Assembly (NCBI RefSeq): GCF_021556475.1
Contig: NZ_JAKGBZ010000004.1
Coordinates: 1-64,000 of the forward strand
DNA from: Acidiphilium iwatense
GTDB taxonomy: Bacteria; Pseudomonadota; Alphaproteobacteria; Acetobacterales; Acetobacteraceae
Direction: 5' to 3'
Length of the DNA stretch: 64,000 nt
Below, piece after piece: positions 29,344 through 42,504 of the stretch. The notes beneath the pieces are model-generated. The model did no database searches, was not told the DNA's origin, and saw only the letters and a program-made list of their open reading frames with translations. Position 1 is the stretch's first letter. Each line of letters starts with the position of its first letter. The translations under genes were made by a program, and so were the position numbers.

Positions 29344-29999
29344 CAATCGGACGGCGTGGGCAGCGGTTCCGCCTGGATGCCGCTATTGCCCGAATAGGGC
29401 GGCGGGGTCGCCGAGGCCGGCGCCATGCCGACGCCCGGCGCATAGGCGAGCCAGTCCGGCAGGCTCTTCTGGATCTGGTATTGCAGCTCGACATTCATGT
29501 CGGCCATCATCCGCTTGGTCAGGTCGTAGAGGGCGGCGCGCATCCGGTCCGGGCTCTCGTTCGACGGCGCGGTGGTGCTGCGCGACACCGTGGCATCGGC
29601 ATAGCCGGCGCGCTGGCCGTTGCTGGCGCGGACATCCAATTCCACCGTCATCGTGCCGTCCAGCATGTCGCCAACCTGATCGAGCGCGGCGCGCTTGATG
29701 ACGAACACGGCGGCGCCGGGACTGCCATCCGCGACCAGGCGTTCCTGCGCCATGCGTGCAAGCGCCGAGGCGGGCGCTTCCGGTGCCAGGGTGATCATCT
29801 GCGCCGCGTTCGGGCCGGGCAGGTATTCGTCGCGCACCTGAACGCTCGCCACCTTCAGGGTGATCGGCGGCAAATAGGAATAGTCGAGCGGCGGGAAACT
29901 GGTTGGCACCGGCGGCCCGCTCGAACACGCGGCGAGACCGAGCGGGACGGCGAGCAGGGCGGAAGCGAGCAGCCTGCGCGTCATTTTCGGGCGGGTCAT
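29343..29999 (-). CDS. Putative lipoprotein of unknown function
   Basis: The 218-residue product has a lipoprotein signal (MTRRLLASALLAVPLGLAAC, Cys25 in lipobox LAAC) followed by SSGPPVP. The mature part (TLKVASVQVRDEYLPGP, ALARMAQERLVADGSPGAAVFVIKRA, TVELDVRASNGQRAGYADATVSR) reads as an alpha/beta domain with a late helix MRAALYDLTKRMMADMNVELQYQI. I do not recognise a named family. Its ATG at 29999 overlaps the hslO stop (ATGA), so the two are translationally coupled; ATG 29984 is an alternative start. Confidence 0.75.
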   Translation of the reverse strand: MTRPKMTRRLLASALLAVPLGLAACSSGPPVPTSFPPLDYSYLPPITLKVASVQVRDEYLPGPNAAQMITLAPEAPASALARMAQERLVADGSPGAAVFVIKRAALDQVGDMLDGTMTVELDVRASNGQRAGYADATVSRSTTAPSNESPDRMRAALYDLTKRMMADMNVELQYQIQKSLPDWLAYAPGVGMAPASATPPPYSGNSGIQAEPLPTPSD

Positions 30000-30958
30000 C
30001 TCGATGTCTCCTGGCGTTCGGCGGGTCCGCTGGCTTCGATATCGGCGCGCGGGAACCGGAAATCGACATTGCAGAATTCGCAGGTCATGGTGATCGTCCC
30101 ATCGACGGTCATATGGTCCAGATCCTCCTCGGAAAATCCGCCGAGCACATCCGCAAGGCGGGCACGCGAACAACGGCAGCCATAGGCGAGCGCGCGCGGG
30201 CGGTCCACCGCGACGCCTTCGCCGTGAAACAGTCGGTAGAGCACCCGGTCGGGCGGCAGCGAATCGTCGAGCAGTTCGGCCTCGGTGATCGTCGCGGCAA
30301 GAATTTTCGCGGTGCGCCAGGATTCTTCCTGCGCGGCCTCGGACAAAGCAGGGTCGATGCCGCCGGCACCGGCGATCCGCTCGAGGATCAGCGCGGCGGC
30401 GCGCCAGCCACCTGGCGTTTCGGCGCAAGCGAGATGGATCGCGCAAGGGAGCTGTTCGCTGGTGGAAAAATAGTGCAGTACCATGTCCGCGAGGCTGTCG
30501 CCTTCCAGGCTGACGATGCCCTGGTGGCGCTCCATGTCCGGGCCCTGATCGACGGTGAAGGCGAGAAACCCGTCGCCCATCAAGGCGCGGGCGGTTGGGG
30601 TTTCCGGGAGTTCGGCGGCGTCGGCGAGCCGGGCATAGCCGCGCAGCGCGCCGGATTCGGTGCAATCGGCGAGCAGGAGCGGCACCGCGCCGTCGCCTTT
30701 CGCCTGGAGCGAGAAGGTGCCGGAGAATTTCAGCGCGGTGGCGAGGCCGGCGACCAGGGCCAGAGCCTGGCCGAGCAAGGCGCGCACCGGCGGCGGATGG
30801 TCGTGGCGGGTCAGCAGCGCATCGGCGAGCGGGCCGAGGCGCACCAGGCGGCCGCGCACCGGCTGTTTCGGCAGAAAGAAGGGCGTGACGCCGCGCGGCA
30901 CCGAAAGATCCGGCACGTCGGGGCGGTTGCGGTCGAGAAACGGCGGCAGGTCGGTCAT
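29996..30958 (-). CDS. hslO: Redox-regulated chaperone Hsp33
   Basis: Hsp33 is a holdase switched on by oxidation of four zinc-binding Cys. The 320-residue product has an N-terminal substrate-binding domain (LKFSGTFSLQAKGDGAVPLLLADCT, here split as FSGTFSLQAKGDG) and the C-terminal zinc module with CRCSR and CEFC, matching the CxC ... CxxC pattern. ATG 30958 (MTDLPPFLDRN) is preferred over an upstream frame start at 31051, which would overlap the divergent hldE region. The lipoprotein gene overlaps its stop codon. Confidence 0.92.
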   Translation of the reverse strand: MTDLPPFLDRNRPDVPDLSVPRGVTPFFLPKQPVRGRLVRLGPLADALLTRHDHPPPVRALLGQALALVAGLATALKFSGTFSLQAKGDGAVPLLLADCTESGALRGYARLADAAELPETPTARALMGDGFLAFTVDQGPDMERHQGIVSLEGDSLADMVLHYFSTSEQLPCAIHLACAETPGGWRAAALILERIAGAGGIDPALSEAAQEESWRTAKILAATITEAELLDDSLPPDRVLYRLFHGEGVAVDRPRALAYGCRCSRARLADVLGGFSEEDLDHMTVDGTITMTCEFCNVDFRFPRADIEASGPAERQETSR

Positions 30959-31065
30959 AGGGCTTAGATAGAGGCTTGCGCGCGGCTTTGCCATTGCCCG
31001 GCGGTCCGATCGCCATGCGGTTGAAACCGCTTGCCGGGCGCGGCCGCGCAAGCTAGCGATACGGC

Positions 31066-32526
31066 ATGACCGAGCATGACGACGGCGACCTGATCGCGGC
31101 GATCCAGACCCTTTCGCGCGCGAGCGTGCTGGTGGTGGGCGATCTGATGCTCGATCGCTACGTCTATGGCCTGGTTGCGCGGGTCAGCCCGGAGGCGCCG
31201 GTGCCGATCCTGACCGTCTTGCGCGAGATCGCGATGCCGGGCGGCGCGGGCAATGTGGTGCGCAACCTGACCGCGCTGGACGCCGCGACCGCTTTCGTCT
31301 CCGTGGTGGGCGACGACCAGGAAGGGTCGGACCTGACCGCGCTGATCGGCGGGCAGCCGAATGTCGAGCCCTGGCTGCTGGTGGAGAACGGGCGGGCCAC
31401 CACGGTCAAGACGCGCTATATCGCGGCGGGGCAGCATCTGATCCGCGCCGACCGGGAACGGACCAGCGTGCTGCCGGAAAAACTCGCCGAGCGGCTGCTG
31501 CGCATCGCGAACGATGCGATGGCGGCGACGACGGTGACGGTGCTGTCCGATTATCGCAAGGGCGTGCTGGCGCCCTCGCTCGCGCGCGCGCTGATCGCGG
31601 CCGCGAAGGCGATCGGCCGGCAGATCGTGGTCGACCCCAAAGGGGCCGACTGGTCGCACTACGCGGGCGCGGACGTGATCACCCCCAACCGGCGCGAATT
31701 GGGGGAAGCGGTGGGGCGGGAACTGGCCGATGAGAACGCGATTGTCGATGCGGCGCGGGAGATGATCGGGCGGTTCGGCTTCGGCGCGGTTCTGTGCACC
31801 CGCGCCGAGGACGGCATGAGCCTGATTTCCGGCGAAATCGTGCGGCATTATCCGGCCGAGGCAGCGGAAGTTTATGACGTGTCGGGCGCGGGCGACACGG
31901 TGGTTGCGGCGCTGGCGGCGGGGCTGGCGGCCGGATTGCCGCTGACCGTGGCGGCGCGGATTTCGAACATCGCCGGCGGGCTGGTGGTGGGCAAGGTCGG
32001 CACCGCCGTGGCACGGCCGAACGATCTGATCGACGCGGTGAAGCCCGCCTCCGGCGCGCTGCGCAAGGTGGTGACGCGGCAGGCCGCCGCCGAGGCCGCC
32101 GAGCGCTGGCGCCAGCGCGGCTGGCGAGTCGGCTTCACCAATGGCTGCTTCGATCTGCTGCATCCGGGCCATGTGCATCTGCTCGAACAATGCCGGGCCG
32201 CGTGCGACCGGCTGATCGTCGGGATGAACGCCGACGCCTCGGTGCGGCGGCTGAAAGGGGCCTCGCGCCCGGTGCAGCCGGAGGCGGCGCGCGCGGCGGT
32301 GCTGGCCTCGCTCGCCAGCGTCGATCTGGTGGTGATCTACGAGGAGGATACGCCGCTCGAATTGCTGGATGCGATACGGCCCGATCTGCTGGTGAAAGGC
32401 GCGGATTACACGCACGATACGGTGGTTGGGGGGCGCGAGGTGGAATCCTGGGGCGGGCGGGTGATGCTGGCCGAGCTGCTGCCCGGCCATTCCACCACGG
32501 CGACGGTCACGCGCCTGAGACGATAG
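31066..32526 (+). CDS. hldE: Bifunctional heptose 7-phosphate kinase / heptose 1-phosphate adenylyltransferase
   Basis: Makes ADP-heptose for the LPS inner core. Residues 1-330 are a PfkB/ribokinase-type kinase (VVGDLMLDRYVYG; the ATP-site DVSGAGDTVVAALAAGL). Residues about 350-486 are a nucleotidyltransferase with GFTNGCFDLLHPGHVHLL containing HxGH (HPGH). The 486-residue fusion is standard HldE. It is divergent from hslO (107-base gap) and convergent with gltB. It acts in the same pathway area as kdsD and lptCAB in this window. Confidence 0.95.
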   Translation: MTEHDDGDLIAAIQTLSRASVLVVGDLMLDRYVYGLVARVSPEAPVPILTVLREIAMPGGAGNVVRNLTALDAATAFVSVVGDDQEGSDLTALIGGQPNVEPWLLVENGRATTVKTRYIAAGQHLIRADRERTSVLPEKLAERLLRIANDAMAATTVTVLSDYRKGVLAPSLARALIAAAKAIGRQIVVDPKGADWSHYAGADVITPNRRELGEAVGRELADENAIVDAAREMIGRFGFGAVLCTRAEDGMSLISGEIVRHYPAEAAEVYDVSGAGDTVVAALAAGLAAGLPLTVAARISNIAGGLVVGKVGTAVARPNDLIDAVKPASGALRKVVTRQAAAEAAERWRQRGWRVGFTNGCFDLLHPGHVHLLEQCRAACDRLIVGMNADASVRRLKGASRPVQPEAARAAVLASLASVDLVVIYEEDTPLELLDAIRPDLLVKGADYTHDTVVGGREVESWGGRVMLAELLPGHSTTATVTRLRR

Positions 32527-32547
32527 TCGTCAATTGTTAGTGGACCG

Positions 32548-37103
<4,556 letters not shown>

Positions 37104-37107
<4 letters not shown>

Positions 37108-38555
37108 TCCGCTGCCGTCGCGAAGGCGCTTGCCTCGCGCGCGGCGCTCCGTTCGAGATAGGTGTGCATCGAGGCCGCCGCGTCGCGGCCATCCTTGATC
37201 GCCCAGACCACGAGGCTGGCGCCGCGCACGATGTCGCCCGCCGCGAACACGCCGGGCAGTGCGGTCATGAAGCTGCGCGGATCGATTTTCAGCGTGCCCC
37301 AGCGGCTGAGCCCGAGGTTCTTTTCGCCGAACGCGCCCGGCAGATCTTCCGGGTCGAATCCGAGCGCCTTGATGACCAGATCGGCCTCGACGGTGAAGGA
37401 GGAGCCGGCGATCGGCTCGACCGTCTGCCGCCCCGAGGCGTCGGCGAGGCCGAGATGCATCCTGACCGCGCGGACGGCGGTGACGCTGGTATCGCCGAGA
37501 AACGCCTCGGGTGCGGCGAGCCAGGTGAACTTGATGCCTTCATCCTCGGCATTGGACACTTCGCGCATCGAGCCGGGCATGTTGGCGCGGTCGCGGCGAT
37601 AGAGGCAGGTGACCGAGGTGGCGTCCTGTCTTATCGCGGTGCGCACGCAATCCATCGCGGTATCGCCGCCACCGATCACCACCACGCGCTTGCCCGCGGC
37701 ATTGAGCAGGCCGGAGTCGAAATCGGGAACCATATCGCCGAGCCCCTTGCGGTTGGAGGCGATCAGGTAATCGAGCGCGGGCACGATGCCGGCAAGGCCG
37801 GAACCGGGGGCGGCGATCTCGCGCGCCTTGTAGACGCCGGTTGCGATCAGCACCGCGTCGTGCCGGTCGCGCAGTTCGGTGAAGCTCAGCGCGCCGCCGA
37901 TATCCTGGTTCAGGTGGAACGCGATGCCGCCATCCGCGAGCCAGGCACGGCGGCGTTCGACAATGGATTTCTCCAGCTTGAAGCCGGGAATCCCGTAGAT
38001 CAGCAGGCCGCCGACCCGGTCGTGCCGGTCATAGACATGCACTGCATAACCCTGGCGGCGCAGCGCCTCGGCGGCGGCGAGGCCGGCCGGTCCCGCGCCG
38101 ATAATGCCCACGGACCGGCCGCGTTCGCGGCGCGGGCGGATCGGTCTGACCCAGCCGTTGTCGAACGCGGTATCGGTGATGTAGCGCTCGATCGCGCCGA
38201 TGGTGACGCTCTCGAAGCCTTTCTCGATGACGCAATTGCCCTCGCAGAGCCGATCCTGCGGGCAGATCCGGCCGCAGATTTCGGGGAAGGTGTTGGTCGC
38301 GGCGGAGATTTCGTAGGCTTCCTCCAGCCGTCCTTCGGAGGAGAGCTTCAGCCAGTCGGGGATGTTGTTGCCGAGCGGGCAATGAATTTGACAGAACGGA
38401 ATGCCGCACTGGCTGCACCGGCTGGCCTGGGCGCGCGCGCCCTCCTGGTCGAATCCGCGATAGATTTCCGCGAAATCCGCGCGCCGTTCGCTCACCCCGC
38501 GCTTGGCCGGCGGACGCTGGGGAAGACGCACGAATTGCTGCATGTGCTCGGCCAT
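37104..38555 (-). CDS. gltD: Glutamate synthase small subunit
   Basis: Passes electrons from NADPH to GltB. The N-terminus carries the Cys clusters CSQCGIPFCQIHCP and CGRICPQDRLCEGNCV for two 4Fe-4S centres. The FAD site GIIGAGPAGLAAAEAL and the NADPH site VVVIGGGDTAMDC follow, and the C-terminal GVFAAGDIVRGASLVVWAI closes the FAD domain. ATG 38555 (MAEHMQQFVRLPQ) has GGAG about 9 bases upstream; the frame opens at TTG 38564. At 483 residues it is normal. It is the first gene of a gltD-gltB operon. Confidence 0.95.
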
Positions 38556-38743
38556 TCGGCACAACTCCGTTTCCGTAACTGGGTTTCCGAAGCGTGTTTA
38601 GCCGAGCAAAAGGGACGATGCCAGCAATAATCCGCCTATAAGGCAGTTATTATGACCTTTTTTCGTGATTTTCTGCGTTGCGGAAATGTATGGGTGCCGA
38701 AATCCTGTAAAATAGGTCCGATTTGTTTCCTATCGTGTTTTCC

Positions 38744-39733
38744 CTACTCGCGCAGCCCGGCGGGACGATAGCGCCGCAGATAATCCGGCACGATCAGGCG
38801 GATCGGCGTGGGCGTAATGCCGAGCGATTGCAGCCCCGAAGCTCCCTCGGCCACCACATTGTCGCGGCGGAGCTGCAGGAGCTGATCGCGGGTCAGCATT
38901 TTGCCGGGCAAGCGCTCCAGCAAAGCTGCCTGAACGCCGGCGAGCCAGCGCGGGATCGTGACCAGCGTACGATGCTGGCGGGTTTCCCGGAGGATATCTT
39001 CGAGCAGGTCGCGGAAGCTGTGAATGTCCGGGCCGCCGAGCTCGAAAATCCGGCCGGCCGCGTCCGGCCGGCCGATCGCCGCCATCACCGCATCCGCGAC
39101 ATCGCCGACATAGACCGGCTGGAACCGCGTTTGTCCCTCGATCACCGGCAGGATCGGCGAGACCGTCGCCATCCGGGCGAATCGGTTGAAGAACTGGTCT
39201 TCCGGCCCGAACACGATGGAGGGGCGCAGGATGACGGCTTGCGGGAAAGCGGCGCGCACCGCAGCCTCGCCCATGCCCTTGCTGCTTGCATAAAGGCTCG
39301 GGCTCGCGGGGTCGGCGCCGATCGCCGAGATATGGACCAGCGAGCGCACGCCCCCTTCGTTGCCGTTCCAGCGATGCTGTGCATCGCTGGAACCTTTGGC
39401 AACTCCGCCCGAAGCCGCGAGCCGGGCCACGGTTTCGGCGCCCTGGCGATGCACCCGATCGAAATCGCCGCGCCGGTGCTCGGCGAGAATGCCGACCAGA
39501 TTGACCACGCAATCGGCGCCGTCGATCGTGCGTTTCATCGCGGCTTCGTTGCCGAACGGCGCATAGAGCGGCACGATCTGGCCGACCCGGCCGAGCGGCC
39601 GCAGGAAGGCGCAGCTTTCGGGATCGCGCGTCGCGGCGCGCACGATATAGCCGCGATCAGCCAGATGTTTCACCACATAGCGGCCGATGAAGCCGGACGC
39701 GCCGAATACCGTTGCGATCATGCGGGGGTCCAT
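38744..39733 (-). CDS. NAD(P)-binding protein, complex I NDUFA9-like
   Basis: Atypical short-chain dehydrogenase/reductase fold related to the mitochondrial NDUFA9 subunit and to NAD-dependent epimerases. The Rossmann motif is VFGASGFIGRYVV, followed by RAATRDPES (NADP-type), NLVGILAEH, LVHISAIGADPASPSLYASSKGMGE and FGPEDQFFNRFARM. The start is ATG 39733 or ATG 39721. An extra 18-residue stretch (VAKGSSDAQHRWNGNEGG) interrupts the usual AAAAGVxxLVHISAIGAD region. It is encoded by a 61-bp palindromic element and keeps the frame open, so the protein should still be made. Confidence 0.85.
   Translation of the reverse strand: MDPRMIATVFGASGFIGRYVVKHLADRGYIVRAATRDPESCAFLRPLGRVGQIVPLYAPFGNEAAMKRTIDGADCVVNLVGILAEHRRGDFDRVHRQGAETVARLAASGGVAKGSSDAQHRWNGNEGGVRSLVHISAIGADPASPSLYASSKGMGEAAVRAAFPQAVILRPSIVFGPEDQFFNRFARMATVSPILPVIEGQTRFQPVYVGDVADAVMAAIGRPDAAGRIFELGGPDIHSFRDLLEDILRETRQHRTLVTIPRWLAGVQAALLERLPGKMLTRDQLLQLRRDNVVAEGASGLQSLGITPTPIRLIVPDYLRRYRPAGLRE
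39351..39411 (-). repeat. Palindromic element inserted in frame in a coding sequence, copy B
   Basis: Core 39359-39403 is 45 bases: GTTGCC pairs with GGCAAC, GTTCCAGCGATGC pairs with GCATCGCTGGAAC around a 3-nt loop, with a CTTT bulge (plus-strand reading). Read on the minus strand it aligns without gaps with 6001-6061. Of 13 differences in the 45-base core, six form three compensated base pairs, five are in the loop, and two are elsewhere. The coding phase matches copy A. Confidence 0.85.
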
Positions 39734-39883
39734 GGTTGCTCCTGACACAGCATATGGTGAGGCTGGTTGCATGATTGCAGCGCTCAGGACAACCGCGCCC
39801 CTACATTGACGCACCGGCGCGGCTTCGCTACAGCCCTGGCCAGCGGGACGGGCCGGTTCGGCGCCGTTCATCGAAGCCCCCTT

Positions 39884-39969
39884 GCCCAGGTGGCGGAATG
39901 GTAGACGCGCAGGTTTCAGGTACCTGTGGCCGCAAGGCTGTGGAAGTTCGAGTCTTCTCCTGGGCACCA
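39884..39969 (+). tRNA. tRNA-Leu (anticodon CAG)
   Basis: Folds as a class II tRNA of 86 nt including an encoded CCA. The acceptor stem pairs GCCCAGG with CCTGGGC. The anticodon loop is TTCAGGT, anticodon CAG (reads CUG). A long variable arm follows (GGCCGCAAGGCTGT), and the T-arm is GTTCGAGTC. It lies 38 bases before an RNase D-type exonuclease gene. Confidence 0.95.
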
Positions 39970-40007
39970 GGGTTTTTCCGAGACATGATGTTCGGTGTGA
40001 TGAAACC

Positions 40008-40661
40008 ATGAGCCAGACGCAATTCGCCGCCGGGGCGACCATCCATATCCATCGTCACGATCTGCCGGACGGTGTCGATTTCGGCGCGATGGCCGCGATC
40101 GATACCGAGACGATGGGGCTCGATCCGCGCCGCGACCGGCTCTGTCTGGTCCAGCTATCGGCGGGGGACGGGGTGGCGCATCTGGTGCAGATCATCCCCG
40201 AGACGCTGGGCGGACGCGGCGCCGATTGCCCGAACCTCAAGCGCCTGCTGACCGATCCTGCCGTGACCAAGCTGTTCCATTTCGCAAGATTTGATGTCGC
40301 GGCCCTGTGCCAGGGCCTGGGCGCCGTGACGGCGCCGGTGATCTGCACCAAAATCGCCTCGAAGCTGGTGCGCACCTATACCGACCGGCACGGGCTGAAG
40401 GATTTGTGCCGCGACCTGATCGGGGTGGAATTGTCTAAGCAGCAGCAGACCAGCGACTGGGGCGCCATTGATCTCAGCCCCGAGCAATGCGCCTATGCCG
40501 CATCGGACGTGCTGCATCTTCATGCGATCTGGGCGCGGCTCGATGCGCTGCTGAAGCGCGAAGGACGGCGCGATATCGCCCAGGGATGCTACGATTTCCT
40601 GCCGATGCGCGCCCGGCTCGACCTGCTCGGCTATGACGAGCCGGACATCTTCAGTCACTGA
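40008..40661 (+). CDS. RNase D-type 3'-5' exonuclease (short form)
   Basis: The 217-residue product consists of the DEDD exonuclease domain alone: AAIDTETMGLDPRRDRLCLVQ (first D and E), FHFARFDVAALCQ (second D), and CAYAASDVLHLHAIW (DEDDy Y-x-x-x-D). The HRDC domains of full-length RNase D are absent; such short forms are common in Alphaproteobacteria. ATG 40008 is chosen because the frame upstream runs through the tRNA gene. It probably trims RNA 3' ends, and the tRNA-Leu gene directly upstream may be cotranscribed with it. Confidence 0.88.
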   Translation: MSQTQFAAGATIHIHRHDLPDGVDFGAMAAIDTETMGLDPRRDRLCLVQLSAGDGVAHLVQIIPETLGGRGADCPNLKRLLTDPAVTKLFHFARFDVAALCQGLGAVTAPVICTKIASKLVRTYTDRHGLKDLCRDLIGVELSKQQQTSDWGAIDLSPEQCAYAASDVLHLHAIWARLDALLKREGRRDIAQGCYDFLPMRARLDLLGYDEPDIFSH

Positions 40662-40736
40662 TCTCTTGCCGCGCGATTACATTTGGTTGCGCCGAGTTGA
40701 GTTGACCCGGCGCGCCGCATCGTCTCATACAAAGAT

Positions 40737-41774
40737 ATGATGACCAGCCAGACCGTGCGCCGGACGGAGACGCGGAGCCGCGCCGACCGATCGCCCGGCG
40801 AAATCGCATCCGATGTGCCGGAACTGGAGATCGCCCGCGACGTGCTGATGACCGAGGCGGCGGCGCTGTCCGCGCTGGCGGATTCGCTCGGGGCGCCGTT
40901 CGCCGCCGCGATGGACGTGCTGCACGGCGTCGCCGGGCGGGTGGTGGTGACCGGCATGGGCAAATCCGGCCATGTCGCGCGCAAGATCGCCGCGACCCTG
41001 GCTTCGACCGGCACGCCGGCTCTGTTCGTGCATCCGGCGGAAGCGAGTCACGGCGACCTCGGCATGATCGTGCCGGGCGATGCGGTGCTCGCTTTGTCCA
41101 ATGGCGGCGAGGCGGCGGAACTCGCGGCGATCGTCACCCATGCGCGGCGCTTCGCGCTGAAGCTGATCGCGATCACCGCGCGGGCGGACAGCACGCTGGC
41201 GCGCGCCGCCGACCTGGTTCTGCTGCTGCCACCCGCCCCCGAGGCCGGGCCGATCGGCCTGGCGCCGACCACCAGCACGACGATGCAGATGGCGCTCGGC
41301 GATGCGCTGGCGGTGACGCTGATGATGCGCCGGCGGTTGACCGCCGCGGAATTCGGCCAGTTCCATCCGGGCGGCACGCTCGGCGCCCGGCTCAAGCGGG
41401 TGCGCGAACTGATGCATGAAGGTGACGCGGTGCCGCTCGCCGGGCCGGAGACCACGATGGACCGGGCGATTTTGCGGATCACCGAAAAGCATTTCGGCTG
41501 CCTCGGCGTCGTCGATGCCGAGCGGCGGCTGCTCGGGATCGTCACTGACGGCGATCTGCGCCGCGCCATGGCGCCCGAACTGCTGGGGCGGCGGGTCGAT
41601 GCGGTGATGACAAGCGAGCCGCGGGTGATCGGGCCGGACGCGCTCGCCGAGGAGGCGCTGCACGATATGACCGCGCTGGTGCCGAAAGTGACCAGCCTGT
41701 TCGTGGTCGACGCGGAGCGGTGCGTGCTCGGCATCGTGCATATCCACGATCTCTTGCGCGCCGGTGTGGCATGA
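40737..41774 (+). CDS. kdsD: Arabinose-5-phosphate isomerase (KpsF/GutQ family)
   Basis: Interconverts ribulose 5-phosphate and arabinose 5-phosphate, the first step to Kdo of LPS. An N-terminal SIS domain (VVVTGMGKSGHVARKIAATLASTGTPALF, seen here as TGMGKSGHVARKIA; HGDLGMI; LALSNGGEAAEL; PTTSTTMQMALGDALA) is followed by two CBS domains (LGVVDAERRLLGIVTDGDLRRAM; VVDAERCVLGIVHIHDLLRAG). The 345 residues are normal. lptC starts seven bases after its stop, so kdsD heads an LPS operon. Confidence 0.93.
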   Translation: MMTSQTVRRTETRSRADRSPGEIASDVPELEIARDVLMTEAAALSALADSLGAPFAAAMDVLHGVAGRVVVTGMGKSGHVARKIAATLASTGTPALFVHPAEASHGDLGMIVPGDAVLALSNGGEAAELAAIVTHARRFALKLIAITARADSTLARAADLVLLLPPAPEAGPIGLAPTTSTTMQMALGDALAVTLMMRRRLTAAEFGQFHPGGTLGARLKRVRELMHEGDAVPLAGPETTMDRAILRITEKHFGCLGVVDAERRLLGIVTDGDLRRAMAPELLGRRVDAVMTSEPRVIGPDALAEEALHDMTALVPKVTSLFVVDAERCVLGIVHIHDLLRAGVA

Positions 41775-41781
41775 GGCGCGC

Positions 41782-42504
41782 ATGACCCCGCCGAATCCGG
41801 CAGGCAAACCGGCCAAGGCGGCGGCGCTGCTGTCGATCGACGGCGTGTTCGCGACGCTCGCGCGGACCCGCGACGAGCAGCGTGCCCTGCTCGGCCGGCA
41901 CCGGCGCACTGTATCGATCGCGAAATTCGTGCTGCCCGCACTGGCGGCGGTGCTGCTGGTTGCGCTGGCGGTGTTTCCGAACCTGCGCAGCGGGGCGAAT
42001 TTCGGGCGCATCTCCTATAAGAAGCAGACCACGGCGCATAAGACCCCGCTGTCGCGCATGAGCGTCGCGCGCTATCGCGGGGTCGACGCGCAGGGCCAGA
42101 AATTCACCGTCACCGCGAAACACGCCTTGCAGATCAGCGAGAACCGGCTGAGCCTGACCCGGCCCAAGGGCGATATCATGCTGAATTCCGGCGCCTGGCT
42201 GATGCTGAATGCCAGAACCGGCCTGTATCACCAGAAAACCCAGATGCTCGGACTCGCCGGCAAGGTGACGCTGTATCGCGCCGACGGCACCACGCTCCGC
42301 ACCCACCGCGCGGCGATCGATCTCAAGAACGACAGCGCAGCGGGCAGCGATCCGGTCTTCGCCTACGGGCCGTTCGGCAAATTGCGGTCGAAGGATGGGT
42401 TCGCCGTGCGGGACCGGGGCTCGAAAATCCTGTTCAAGGGCATTTCGCACCTGACCCTCGATCAGGTAAGCGCGCCGCCTTCCGGCACGGGCGGCACGCA
42501 GTGA
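41782..42504 (+). CDS. lptC: LPS export protein LptC
   Basis: Bitopic inner-membrane protein of the Lpt transenvelope bridge. One N-terminal membrane helix (FVLPALAAVLLVALAVF, about residues 47-63) is followed by a beta-jellyroll periplasmic domain (SVARYRGVDAQGQKFTVTA and repeated strands). ATG 41782 follows kdsD by seven bases; the frame is open from 41764. At 240 residues it is a longer alphaproteobacterial form. Its end overlaps the GTG of lptA. Confidence 0.88.
   Translation: MTPPNPAGKPAKAAALLSIDGVFATLARTRDEQRALLGRHRRTVSIAKFVLPALAAVLLVALAVFPNLRSGANFGRISYKKQTTAHKTPLSRMSVARYRGVDAQGQKFTVTAKHALQISENRLSLTRPKGDIMLNSGAWLMLNARTGLYHQKTQMLGLAGKVTLYRADGTTLRTHRAAIDLKNDSAAGSDPVFAYGPFGKLRSKDGFAVRDRGSKILFKGISHLTLDQVSAPPSGTGGTQ

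Noticed and set aside
29343-31016. A single 557-residue protein spanning the lipoprotein and hslO
   Set aside because: Its first two-thirds is the wrong frame of hslO. The real products are hslO and a lipoprotein with its own start at 29999.
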